NCBI GenBank assembly: GCA_028726925.1
Contig: JAQYPI010000024.1
Location: 1-17,898, forward strand
Length of the DNA stretch: 17,898 nt
Direction: 5' to 3'
Source of the DNA: Caryophanales bacterium
GTDB taxonomy: Bacteria; Bacillota_I; Bacilli_A; RFN20; CAG-826
Position numbers and translations under genes: made by a program
Notes under the pieces: generated by a model
What the model saw: only the letters and a program-made list of their open reading frames with translations
The model's database searches: none
What the model was told of the DNA's origin: nothing
In this document: positions 1 through 7,291 of the stretch, one piece after another
Layout of the letters: the number at the start of each line of letters is the position of its first letter
How positions within the stretch are numbered: the stretch's first letter is position 1

Positions 1-180
1 TTGGCGGAGAATCGGGGAAATTCCCAAGAGGACAGGGTCCGCGAGGTTGAGGACGGAAGGGCCAAGCAGCAATCCGAGGACCAGATACCAAACGATCTTG
101 GGGACTTTGATTTTCTCAAGCAAAACCCCGCCCGAAATGCCGAGGGCGAAGACGAGACCTAGCGTCAAGAACAGATTCAT
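1..180 (-). CDS. Cation:proton antiporter, N-terminal fragment (runs off the window)
   Basis: The reverse strand reads 60 codons without a stop from an ATG at 180 to the window edge, so only the N-terminus is present. It is very hydrophobic. The first helix (about residues 2-20) is followed by a short basic turn with VPKIVWYLVLG and then LLLGPS. This 'helix, basic turn, P-x-(I/V)-x-x-Y-L-x-x-G, L-x-G-P' layout is typical of the start of Na_H_Exchanger (CPA1/CPA2) antiporters, which swap Na+ or K+ for protons across the cytoplasmic membrane. The start is supported by GGAGGG seven bases upstream. It is divergent from the transglutaminase-like gene. The substrate ion cannot be told from 60 residues, and another polytopic transporter family is possible. 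Confidence 0.72.
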   Translation of the reverse strand, partial: MNLFLTLGLVFALGISGGVLLEKIKVPKIVWYLVLGLLLGPSVLNLADPVLLGISPILRQ

Positions 181-267
181 GGATGTCCCTCCGAGGCGAA
201 AACGCCTAGACGTCATCAGCGAAACGCGGTTCGGGCAAGGCCCCGGGAGACATCATTCCCGAGATAG

Positions 268-276
268 AGTATAGCA
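268..276 (-). promoter_or_regulatory. Extended -10 promoter for the antiporter gene
   Basis: On the minus strand TGC is followed directly by TATACT (TATACT at 268-273), an extended -10 element about 90 bases before the antiporter ATG. No convincing -35 box is visible, as is common for extended -10 promoters. It lies back to back with the plus-strand promoter at 317-325. Confidence 0.5.
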
Positions 277-316
277 CGCTTCCCCTTTCCTTGTTCCCTT
301 CATCCTTTTGCGCGCG

Positions 317-325
317 TGTTATAAT
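317..325 (+). promoter_or_regulatory. Extended -10 promoter for the transglutaminase-like gene
   Basis: TGT is followed by a consensus TATAAT (320-325). This places transcription start near 332 and the TTG start codon about 18 bases further on. This explains why the reading frame upstream of 350 should not be translated: it would begin upstream of the promoter. No good -35 box is seen. Confidence 0.6.
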
Positions 326-337
326 GCTCCTCGAATC

Positions 338-343
338 GGAGGT
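338..343 (+). promoter_or_regulatory. Ribosome binding site that fixes a TTG start at 350
   Basis: GGAGGT lies six bases before the TTG at 350-352. The frame is open back to 308, but that earlier TTG has no ribosome binding site and lies before the -10 box. Starting at 350 also puts the signal peptide at the very N-terminus, as expected. Confidence 0.8.
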
Positions 344-349
344 ATTCCC

Positions 350-3001
350 TTGAACGTCTTGCCCTTCGCCCTTTCGACCTTGCTCGCCCTTGTGGGGGCG
401 ATCCTTCCTCAAGAGGAATCCGTCGGGGACCTCCCCGTCTCGGGCTATTTTGAATCGCAGCTTGTAAACGATATCCAGAAAGGGTTTTATCATTGTCTCG
501 ACGCGATGTCCCAAAGCGAGGAATTCCTCCTCGGGCGCCTTGAATACGACGTCTTTCCTAGCGTCGTGAAAGTCGCCGACATTCAGGATTTCCTCGCGGG
601 ATCCACCTCGTTGCTAACGGATTTCGGCGCGGCAAAGGAAGCTTATTTCCTCGACCATCCCGCCCCCTTTGGGGTAGATGCCGACGCCCTTTCCCTAAGC
701 GTCGGGACAAAAGGGGACACCTACGCCGTCTCAATCGGGACAGGAAGGCGCGATACCTATCTCGTTGAGGGATACTCCATGAACGAAACCGAGGTCGGTT
801 CGGCCTCAAGCGCCCTCGCGTCCGCGATTGGCGACATCGTCGCGGAAGCAGCAGACAAAAGCGATTACGAAAAAGCCAAGCTCGCCGCAGAGAGGGTCGC
901 CGAGAAAACCAAATACAGCTTCGCGGAGAACGACCCCGAGAAAGCCCCTTACGTCCGCAGCCCCTATGGGGCCTTGGTCCTCGGAGAGGCCGTATGCGAA
1001 GGATATGCGAAAGCCTATAAGGCGGTCCTAGACGAGATGGGCGTCCCCTGCGTCCTCGTCAACGGGTATTTGCTGTCCGATGAAGGCAGTTACGAACCCC
1101 ATCTTTGGACCGACGTCGAGATCGATGGGGCGTGGTACATGGTCGACCCGACGTTATGCGACTCCTTGGGTCTTGAAAGGGCGTTCCTTGTGCCTTTGGA
1201 CGAAGCGAGCGTAGACCATAAAGAAGACAGCGTCGTTGGGGCTTCTTCTTTCCGTTTCTCCTATCCTACCCTTTCCACGAATCCTTATGGCCAAAAGTCG
1301 TTGGACGTCCAGGTTTCTTACGAGGGAACCGGGTCCGAGAAGATCTTCCGCGCGGACCTCTCTTTCGAGGGCAAAGGGGCGCTTGCCCTGGCGGAGGAAG
1401 ATAAGCATCTCGCGGTTTCCTATAGCACCCAGACCTCGACCAAAGAGAACATCATCTGGCTCCCATATGTCTCCATCCCCGCCTCGATAAAGGCAAACCA
1501 AGGAGATGTGACGGATAACGGGGATTCCGTTACCTTCCGCGATTGGGGGTCCGTGCCCTTCTTGCGTTTCGCTTTGATTAGCGAACCCCCGACCGGGGCG
1601 AATGAGATTTCCTATGCGGACGACCTTCCTTTCTCCTCGTTCATCGCAAGAAGCGCGATCATCGAAAACGAGGCAAACGAAGGGGATGTCGCCCGTCCTT
1701 TCGCGAATTCGGTCACCCCTTCCAACACCAAGAAGCTCGACATCCTTTCCCGTTACACGATGGAATTCACGTACGACGAGCCGCTTGAAGTCGAGAACAA
1801 GGAACAAGGCATCGGGATCGAGGTGACTTCGACCCATGGCCTTTCCTCGTCCGATTATCTTTTGACCGACCTCCGTTTCGATGAGGAAAGCAATACGTTG
1901 CGTTTCGACTTCCGCCCATGCGACTCCTTCCTCGCGGATGGCGAGATCTATTCCTTCCTCCCGACGAATCTCGTCGGCAAGGAGTCGGGACTCGCCCCAC
2001 ATCCCGTCACGTATTCCTTCGCTTATGCAAGCGTCGTCTGCAACAAGATCCTGCCGGAAGGGCGTTTATACATGGACGTGCTCGCCCATCCTTCCCTCAT
2101 CGACGAGCAAGACCTCTCCTTGACGAATTGGGAGCTTGATGGCAAATCCGTCCCGGATTCCTTCGTATCCCAACTCGCCTTGGTCGCGACGAGCATCGGC
2201 AAGAACGATGCGGCGACCATGATCGACGCGACCGGGATCGCCCCGTTCTCTTCTTCGACTTACGAGCTTTCCCTCCATCTCTGCGGATTGCCCCAGGGGA
2301 TTCCGGAAGGCAGCTACATGAAAGTATCATTTGGGTTCCCGGAAGGCTTCGACCCGTCGATGGAAGGGACGACGTTCAAGCTCTTCCATTTCAAGAGGGA
2401 CGTTAACGGGGACATCGATCCCGCCTCCGCGGAAGAGATCCCTTGCCTCATCACGTCCAAGGGAATCATCGCCGAAATCGCGTCCTTCTCCCCTTTCCTT
2501 TTGATGGAAACAAGAAAAGGGGAGGAAACGGGCAAAGCCCTTTACACCCGTGTTTCGAGCGGGGAAGGGTCCGTCAAGGAAAAGGAATCCGGGAGGAACC
2601 TCGCGGTCATCTTAGACGGGAAGGAAGCCACGATTTCCCTCTCCCCGAAGGAAGGGTACGTAACTTCTTACGCCTTGCTCAACGGGGATTTCCTCGAAAC
2701 GAGTGGGACCGAGGTGAGCCTTCCAAGTGAAAGCCTTGAGGAAAACAACGTCCTCGAGGTCGGCTTCGTCTCGGAAGCCAAGCTCGGGCGGGAAAAGGCC
2801 CAGGGCATCCAAAATATCGAAGGCACGTTCCTAAGTTCTCATAACGGCATCGAGCGGATCGATCGGAAAACCATGATCCTCGTTTGGACCCTCGTCCCGA
2901 TCCTCGGCCTTGTCGCGGCCATCGCGGCCATTGTCTTCCTCGTCGAATTCCGAAAGAGAAAGAACCTATCCGACAAGAAACGGAAAGGGAACAAACATTG
3001 A
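350..3001 (+). CDS. Secreted, membrane-anchored transglutaminase-like (cysteine peptidase fold) protein
   Basis: An 883-residue protein starting at TTG. Residues 1-18 form a short hydrophobic secretion signal. A transglutaminase-like core spans about 180-275: VCEGYAKA carries the likely nucleophile Cys216, HLWTDV the His251, and MVDPT the Asp266, in the order and spacing expected of the Transglut_core triad. The middle (about 300-760) is beta-rich and has no motif I recognise. Residues about 720-805 resemble cell-wall 'bacterial repeat' (InlB B-repeat-like) modules. A single helix at about 841-865 followed by a Lys/Arg-rich tail anchors the C-terminus, leaving the bulk outside. Bacterial members of this fold act as peptidases, cross-linkers or peptidoglycan-related enzymes; which applies here is unknown. 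The gene stands alone between its own promoter and a terminator that begins on the last base of its stop codon. Confidence 0.82.
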   Translation: MNVLPFALSTLLALVGAILPQEESVGDLPVSGYFESQLVNDIQKGFYHCLDAMSQSEEFLLGRLEYDVFPSVVKVADIQDFLAGSTSLLTDFGAAKEAYFLDHPAPFGVDADALSLSVGTKGDTYAVSIGTGRRDTYLVEGYSMNETEVGSASSALASAIGDIVAEAADKSDYEKAKLAAERVAEKTKYSFAENDPEKAPYVRSPYGALVLGEAVCEGYAKAYKAVLDEMGVPCVLVNGYLLSDEGSYEPHLWTDVEIDGAWYMVDPTLCDSLGLERAFLVPLDEASVDHKEDSVVGASSFRFSYPTLSTNPYGQKSLDVQVSYEGTGSEKIFRADLSFEGKGALALAEEDKHLAVSYSTQTSTKENIIWLPYVSIPASIKANQGDVTDNGDSVTFRDWGSVPFLRFALISEPPTGANEISYADDLPFSSFIARSAIIENEANEGDVARPFANSVTPSNTKKLDILSRYTMEFTYDEPLEVENKEQGIGIEVTSTHGLSSSDYLLTDLRFDEESNTLRFDFRPCDSFLADGEIYSFLPTNLVGKESGLAPHPVTYSFAYASVVCNKILPEGRLYMDVLAHPSLIDEQDLSLTNWELDGKSVPDSFVSQLALVATSIGKNDAATMIDATGIAPFSSSTYELSLHLCGLPQGIPEGSYMKVSFGFPEGFDPSMEGTTFKLFHFKRDVNGDIDPASAEEIPCLITSKGIIAEIASFSPFLLMETRKGEETGKALYTRVSSGEGSVKEKESGRNLAVILDGKEATISLSPKEGYVTSYALLNGDFLETSGTEVSLPSESLEENNVLEVGFVSEAKLGREKAQGIQNIEGTFLSSHNGIERIDRKTMILVWTLVPILGLVAAIAAIVFLVEFRKRKNLSDKKRKGNKH

Positions 3002-3024
3002 AAAGGCTCGATTCGAGCCTTTTT
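3001..3024. terminator. Bidirectional intrinsic terminator
   Basis: AAAAGGCTC, loop GATTC, GAGCCTTTT, then a further T. The stem has A runs on one side and T runs on the other, so it can terminate transcription in both directions. It lies exactly between the convergent stop codons of the transglutaminase-like gene (2999-3001) and the DUF5714-type gene (3024-3026). Confidence 0.85.
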
Positions 3025-3593
3025 CATTTCAATCGTTTTGGGAAATAGGGGCACCCGTTCCTCTTGCAATCCGGATTCCTCGAAAAATAATCGCAGACGA
3101 TCGGCCCTTTAATGGAAACTTCAACCCCAAACCGGGAATTCACGTGAGCGATCGCTTCCTCGAGAACCAGGAACGCGTTCCGTTTGCAGCAACGGGGCCC
3201 ACCGATTCGAGCCATTTTCTTCAAGCAGTCGGACGTGAAATCCAGGTGATCGGCATAGGCTTCGTCTTTCGACAAGGGGCCGGTCCCCTCGAGCAAGGAA
3301 AACGCCGCGCCGAGAGAGGCAACGGATCCGCAGACGCCCCAATGGCCGCACATGGCCCCGGGCATCTTGATGCTCCGCTCGGCGAGGGCATCGAGGGCGG
3401 CGCTTAAATCGAAAGCCATGCCCGCGTTATGAAGCGCGGTCAGGAAAGCACCTCCATCGAGAAAGTGGTGTTCGGGACCGTGGATAGAGACGAAATCCTT
3501 CGAGGCGATTCTTTTCAGGATCGCGATGGGATCGGTTCCTTTTTCTTGAAGAAGGGCGGCTTTGATTCTCGCGTAACGTTCTTGCATTTCCAT
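3024..3593 (-). CDS. Cysteine-rich DUF5714-type protein of unknown function
   Basis: A 189-residue soluble protein without signal peptide or membrane helix. The start ATG at 3593 has GGAGG seven bases upstream. Visible conserved-looking blocks are HGPEHH (38-43), MCGHWGVCG (81-89), GGPRCCKRN (131-139) and a Cys-rich end with C167, C176 and C181. I associate this combination with DUF5714, a family found alone or attached to methyltransferase-like proteins in anaerobes, but this is from memory of the motif pattern. The eight well-placed cysteines plus the two histidines suggest metal or Fe-S binding (inference). It has its own promoter and is convergent with the transglutaminase-like gene, so its neighbours give no functional clue. 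Confidence 0.7.
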   Translation of the reverse strand: MEMQERYARIKAALLQEKGTDPIAILKRIASKDFVSIHGPEHHFLDGGAFLTALHNAGMAFDLSAALDALAERSIKMPGAMCGHWGVCGSVASLGAAFSLLEGTGPLSKDEAYADHLDFTSDCLKKMARIGGPRCCKRNAFLVLEEAIAHVNSRFGVEVSIKGPIVCDYFSRNPDCKRNGCPYFPKRLK

Positions 3594-3614
3594 GTCGTTT
3601 CCTCCGGTGCCCCT

Positions 3615-3643
3615 ATCCTATGGGAAAGGAAAAAGGTCTGCAA
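3615..3643 (-). promoter_or_regulatory. Promoter for the DUF5714-type gene
   Basis: On the minus strand TTGCAG (3638-3643) is separated by 17 bases from TAGGAT (3615-3620), with the start codon about 20 bases downstream. Spacing is ideal; the boxes match four of six bases each. It overlaps the weak hairpin that follows the ABC transporter gene. Confidence 0.45.
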
Positions 3644-3658
3644 GCGATGCTGTCTTTT
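3631..3658 (-). terminator. Possible terminator of the ABC transporter gene
   Basis: Read on the minus strand, AAAAG-aca-GCA, loop tcgct, TGC-agac-CTTTTT forms an imperfect hairpin with an internal loop followed by T residues, about 20 bases after the transporter stop codon. It is weak because of the internal loop. Confidence 0.35.
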
Positions 3659-3677
3659 GGGAAAAGAAAAGGGACGT

Positions 3678-6332
3678 CTATTCGTTTTTGTTGTTCACGA
3701 TCTTCGCGGGGCTCACGCGTTTGACGAGAAGGAATGGGATGAACGTGAATGCCAAGACCGTCAAGGCGATGAGGGCGAAATGGAAGAGGAAGACATCGGG
3801 ATGGAAATAGAAGATATCGATCTTCACGATGTTCCTTCCCATGAAATTCGCATAGGCATTGACGATGAGGCTGTTGGCGAGCAGCAAGAAAGGATAGGAA
3901 AGAATTGCGGTCAGCAGGATCGATGCGATGCCGATGACGGCGTTCTTGCTCAGGAAAATCCCCGTGATGTCGGCCAAGGAGGCGCCAAGGGATTTCATGA
4001 TACCGATCGGGTGGAATCGCTCGCGGACCCATTTCACGGAGAAGAATCCAAAGAAGGCGACAAGAAGGGTGAGGAGCATGTAATAAAGGACGCGGAAGAT
4101 GTCGCCGAAGAGGTTCACGGTTTTCCGCACGAGCTGATAGACCGGCCGGTTGCCGTCAAGCGCCATCAGGCCATCGTTCATCGCAGCGGTAAGGCAAGCC
4201 TCGTAATTCGAGGTCAACGGGACGAGACGGGCGTAGGGGTGGAAAATGGCGGTCGCCATCGCGACGAAATCCTCCGGTCCGACGGACGTCGTGCTCGGGG
4301 TGGTACCGACGACTTCGAGGGGCACGCTTCCGACGATGCTGCTATCGATTTGGTTTCCATCGGTCTTGATCCAATAGGCTTTTTTGCCCACGTAGTCGAA
4401 GGTCCCGAAAACCCTTTGGTAGGCGCTGTTGCCGGCGCTTAGGCGAATCTCCCCGCGCGCCAGACTGGAGTCGAGCCGGAAATTCCCGCTGCTATAGTAA
4501 TAGTCCCCTTGGTCCGGAAGGGGGTCGACGGAGAAAAACGTGCCTTCGACCGGCAAGGCAGAACATTCTTCCGTGAAGCTCTCGAGGAGGTCCTCAAGGA
4601 AATTCGGATTCAAGGAATAGGCGAGGTTGATCGAGCCGCTCGTGAGGGCGCGCAGGTATTCCTCGTATTCCGGCATCTTCTCGATCGCGAGGAGCTCATT
4701 TTGGGGATACCCGGCTTCTCGCACTTTCTCGTAAGCCTCGAAGAGCCCGGGGAATTGCTTTTTGTAATCGGTCTTGATCACGGCTCCGACCCTGCCACAG
4801 AAAGTCCCCCAATACTTAAGGTAGGTGAAAGAATACGGGTGTTGGGGACCGAGGATAGCATCGTAAGATTTCCCTTTGCTTTCCGGATATTGGATGTCGA
4901 AGACGCAGTCGGCGAAGAAATCGGTGACGATGAGCTTAGCCCCGTCCCGGCAGTCGTCGAGGCTGCCCGCGAGGACCTCGACGTCCCCGTTTTCGTTGCC
5001 ATAGCGGCAGCGAAGGTAATCGTCGTCGACGATGGCGGTCCCGTACAGGAAGGACGCGTACAGGCCGCGGGGAGTCACGAGCCTTGAGCGGTTGATGAAT
5101 TTCCCGGCAGCGACGCCATCGCTGTTTCCCGTATCGCATAGGGCGGGGCTGAAATTGATGACAGGATATGTTTTCCCTTCGTAATGGTCCTTGATGGTTT
5201 CTCCTTGTTCGTTTCGCATGCGAAGGAAGACTTCGTTGTCCTCGTCCGCGTTGACCACGAGGGCGATTTCCTGCCCCTCGGCATCGAGGTTGTCGAAGAA
5301 GATCTTGTTCCGGTCGAAGGAAAGCAAGGTCTGGACGAGGATGGTCGCGACCGTGAGAAGCGAGAAAAGGAAGGCGACGACCCCGGACCCCACCTTGCCT
5401 TGGAGGGCATAGGTTTTGCTGAGCTTGCGCTTTTCCTTCTTCTCGAAGCGGTGTTTGGAGAAAGAGACGTCGGGATTCGGTTTCAGGTCGTCGGGGACAC
5501 GAAAAGGCGAAAAGCCATCCCCCGTCTGCGCGATTTCCCGGATCTCGCCTTTGGAAAGGCCATCGTTCAGTTCTTGGATTTCATGGGGCTTCAAGTCCTT
5601 GCTCGAGGGGAGATAGGCCTTTCCCTTTTCCATCCGGAATTCGTTTTTGTAGGCCTCGTCGCGCACGACGTCGCGGATCACGAGGCCTTCCTCGAGGACG
5701 ATCTTGCGCTCGGCGTATTCGAAGCAGGCGCGCTCGTCGTGGGAAACCATGAAGACGAGGCAATCCTTGCTCACTTCCTTGAGAAGCCCGAGGATCGCCT
5801 TGGCGGTTTTCTTGTCGAGGTTGCCCGTCGGCTCGTCGCAGAGGACGAGGCGGGGGTTCTTGACGAGGGCGCGGGCGATGGAGACCCTCTGCCTTTGGCC
5901 GCCGGACAGCTCGCTAGGATAACGGTTCTCGAAGCCGAGCAAATCGACTTTCTCGAGGATGGCGCGGACGCGGGATTCTTTGTCTTCGAGGTCGCTTACG
6001 ATGTCGAGGGCGAGGGAAACGTTTTCCTCGACCGTCAATTCGGGGATGAGCTGGTAGTCCTGGAAGATGAAGCCGCAGTAGGAGGAACGATACGAATCGA
6101 GTTCTTCCGCGGTGAAGGAATCGAGATCCTTCCCCTCGATGAGGATCTTGCCGTCCGTCTTGTCGTCGAGGGCGCCAAGCAGGTTCAGGAGGGTGCTCTT
6201 GCCGCTGCCGGATTTGCCGAGGACGAAGACGAAACCGGTCGCCGGCAAGGTGAAGGAAACGTCGACGAGCCCGCGGGAAAGGGCGTGTTTCTTGCCGACA
6301 TAGGTTTTCTTGAGATGCTCGACTTGGATCAT
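3678..6332 (-). CDS. Single-chain ABC transporter: ATPase fused to an FtsX/MacB-type permease
   Basis: An 884-residue protein. Residues 1-220 are an ABC ATPase of the LolD/MacB type: Walker A GKSGSGKST (39-47), Q-loop Gln91, signature LSGGQ (142-146), Walker B LVLCDE (162-167), H-loop His198. A basic linker leads to the first membrane helix (about 316-337), then some 400 extracytoplasmic residues, then three C-terminal helices (about 749-768, 796-820, 852-870) with a short FtsX-like cytoplasmic segment containing GIMKSLGAS. MacB-type systems do not translocate through the membrane; they work mechanically on periplasmic or surface substrates such as lipoproteins, peptides or wall hydrolases. 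In Firmicutes the ATPase and permease are usually separate genes. I start at the ATG at 6332 because MIQVEHLKKTY is the usual first strand of such ATPases. An ATG 35 codons earlier also lacks a ribosome binding site and would add an unlike extension. No Shine-Dalgarno precedes 6332. The upstream lipoprotein may be a partner. Confidence 0.85.
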   Translation of the reverse strand: MIQVEHLKKTYVGKKHALSRGLVDVSFTLPATGFVFVLGKSGSGKSTLLNLLGALDDKTDGKILIEGKDLDSFTAEELDSYRSSYCGFIFQDYQLIPELTVEENVSLALDIVSDLEDKESRVRAILEKVDLLGFENRYPSELSGGQRQRVSIARALVKNPRLVLCDEPTGNLDKKTAKAILGLLKEVSKDCLVFMVSHDERACFEYAERKIVLEEGLVIRDVVRDEAYKNEFRMEKGKAYLPSSKDLKPHEIQELNDGLSKGEIREIAQTGDGFSPFRVPDDLKPNPDVSFSKHRFEKKEKRKLSKTYALQGKVGSGVVAFLFSLLTVATILVQTLLSFDRNKIFFDNLDAEGQEIALVVNADEDNEVFLRMRNEQGETIKDHYEGKTYPVINFSPALCDTGNSDGVAAGKFINRSRLVTPRGLYASFLYGTAIVDDDYLRCRYGNENGDVEVLAGSLDDCRDGAKLIVTDFFADCVFDIQYPESKGKSYDAILGPQHPYSFTYLKYWGTFCGRVGAVIKTDYKKQFPGLFEAYEKVREAGYPQNELLAIEKMPEYEEYLRALTSGSINLAYSLNPNFLEDLLESFTEECSALPVEGTFFSVDPLPDQGDYYYSSGNFRLDSSLARGEIRLSAGNSAYQRVFGTFDYVGKKAYWIKTDGNQIDSSIVGSVPLEVVGTTPSTTSVGPEDFVAMATAIFHPYARLVPLTSNYEACLTAAMNDGLMALDGNRPVYQLVRKTVNLFGDIFRVLYYMLLTLLVAFFGFFSVKWVRERFHPIGIMKSLGASLADITGIFLSKNAVIGIASILLTAILSYPFLLLANSLIVNAYANFMGRNIVKIDIFYFHPDVFLFHFALIALTVLAFTFIPFLLVKRVSPAKIVNNKNE

Positions 6333-6349
6333 GGGGGTGTTTAAAGAAT

Positions 6350-6355
6350 AGTATA
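6350..6355 (-). promoter_or_regulatory. -10 box of a short-leader promoter for the ABC transporter
   Basis: TATACT on the minus strand would start transcription near 6343, only about 11 bases before the ATG at 6332. The leader has no purine-rich ribosome binding site. A TTGAAG lies 19 bases upstream, a wide spacing for a -35 box, so this call is tentative. Confidence 0.4.
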
Positions 6356-6515
6356 CGCGATGAGACGTGCGTATCTTCAAAAAAAAGAGAGCGAAAAATC
6401 CGATTCTTGGCCTTCGTCCCTTTGAGGAGTCCCCCATTGCCTAACGATGGGTTTAGGAACGGGGCGCGAAAGGGGTTCCGTTTCGCGGACCGTCGAGAAA
6501 AGAAGGGGAGTTAGT

Positions 6516-7070
6516 TTATCGAGCCGTCAAGGGATCGTAATCATAGATGGCGAGGACGTCCCCGTCTTGGCTGACGGCATAGACTTTCTCTCCGACCGAT
6601 CCGTCATTCAAATCGTTGAAGGAACCGTCCAGATGGATGACATAAGGGGTTAAGAAGGCACCTAGCAATATATCGTGGTTCGTCGGAAGGAGGCTGATTT
6701 CCCCGCCACAGGGAACGACCGCGAGCACGCATTCCACGATGGGTAGATGGGTGACCTCCACGCTTTGGATTTGCACATCCTTCATGACGATGGTGCTCGG
6801 ATAGGTTTCTTGCTCGAGCCATTCCCCTGTGAAAGAGACGCGGACTTCGTCGCCCGCGATGAGCGGCGTGCCCGCTTTCTCACGGATCTCGGTGGGGATG
6901 ATGGCTCCCCCAAAGAGCTCCGTCACGCGGTCCGAGACATGCTGGCCATAATCGAGCACGATGTTTCGAGACAGAATCGACGGGGGTTCCGTCCCCTCTT
7001 GCGAACAACTAGAAAGCCCAGCGAACAAAGAGGATGCGAGAAGCAGAAACGCCTTTCCTTTGCCTTTCAT
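6516..7070 (-). CDS. Small lipoprotein of unknown function
   Basis: A 184-residue protein with a basic start, a hydrophobic stretch (about 7-18) and the lipobox L-S-S-C with lipidated Cys22, so it should be tethered outside the membrane. GGAGG eight bases before the ATG supports the start. The mature part is predicted to be beta-rich, with segments such as DEVRVSFTGEW (about 74-84) suggestive of a small beta-barrel or OB-like fold, but I do not recognise a family. Two further cysteines lie close together near the middle (about 114 and 121) and could form a disulfide. It is read in the same direction as, and 183 bases upstream of, the ABC transporter, so it may be a substrate-handling partner (inference). 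Confidence 0.7.
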   Translation of the reverse strand: MKGKGKAFLLLASSLFAGLSSCSQEGTEPPSILSRNIVLDYGQHVSDRVTELFGGAIIPTEIREKAGTPLIAGDEVRVSFTGEWLEQETYPSTIVMKDVQIQSVEVTHLPIVECVLAVVPCGGEISLLPTNHDILLGAFLTPYVIHLDGSFNDLNDGSVGEKVYAVSQDGDVLAIYDYDPLTAR

Positions 7071-7096
7071 GACGAGAACCTCCGTGAATCATTTCA

Positions 7097-7105
7097 ATTC
7101 TACCA
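7097..7105 (-). promoter_or_regulatory. Extended -10 promoter for the small lipoprotein
   Basis: On the minus strand TGG is followed by TAGAAT (7097-7102), giving a start near 7090 just ahead of the GGAGG ribosome binding site. TTGCTT-like sequences further upstream are 15 or 20 bases away, neither ideal. Confidence 0.5.
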
Positions 7106-7224
7106 TAAGGAAGGATAAAGCAAAGCAACGGGAATCAAGGAGGGGCATCCCGTCCCTTCTTTTTGGGCGCTTGGAAAAGGCCCGATTCCAAAATGTCAAA
7201 CCCGTTAGAGATCAAATCATTTTT
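7106..7224. other. Intergenic stretch at the left edge of the AT-rich island
   Basis: No gene is visible here. Two small hairpins occur: ACGGGA (7128-7133) with TCCCGT (7148-7153), and TTGGAA (7171-7176) with TTCCAA (7186-7191). Neither is followed by a clear T run in the direction of the neighbouring genes. Base composition changes from GC-rich to AT-rich at about 7195-7240, marking the likely junction of acquired DNA. Confidence 0.45.
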
Positions 7225-7238
7225 CAACCAAAAGGTTG
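7225..7238. repeat. Inverted repeat overlapping the abiE promoter, possible AbiEi operator
   Basis: CAACC, loop AAAA, GGTTG is a perfect 5-bp inverted repeat whose right arm overlaps the -35 box TTGTTG. AbiEi antitoxins are known to repress their own operon by binding inverted repeats in the promoter, so this position fits an autoregulatory site. The link is inferred, and only one repeat is evident. Confidence 0.45.
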
Positions 7239-7265
7239 TTGATTTGCCATAAAAACTTCTATAAA
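7236..7265 (+). promoter_or_regulatory. Promoter of the abiE operon
   Basis: TTGTTG (7236-7241) and TATAAA (7260-7265) are separated by 18 bases, with the first start codon 27 bases downstream. A second -35 candidate, TTGATT, lies 15 bases from the same -10 box. Confidence 0.5.
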
Positions 7266-7291
7266 ATAATAGTAACGGTGGCGAATTAACA

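Noticed and set aside
3429..4442. Open frame on the plus strand across the DUF5714 start and the permease end
   Set aside because: It runs through two supported minus-strand genes and their intergenic promoter, and its translation is low-complexity.
5184..6344. Long open frame on the plus strand opposite the ABC transporter ATPase
   Set aside because: It mirrors the well-supported ATPase frame in GC-rich DNA. The translation is a biased Asp/Glu/Val/Gly-rich string with no recognisable domain or ribosome binding site.
6457..6487. Hairpins CGCGAAA/TTTCGCG and GGAAC/GTTCC downstream of the small lipoprotein as a terminator
   Set aside because: No T run follows on the minus strand, and the two stems compete with each other. 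It may be a weak structure only.
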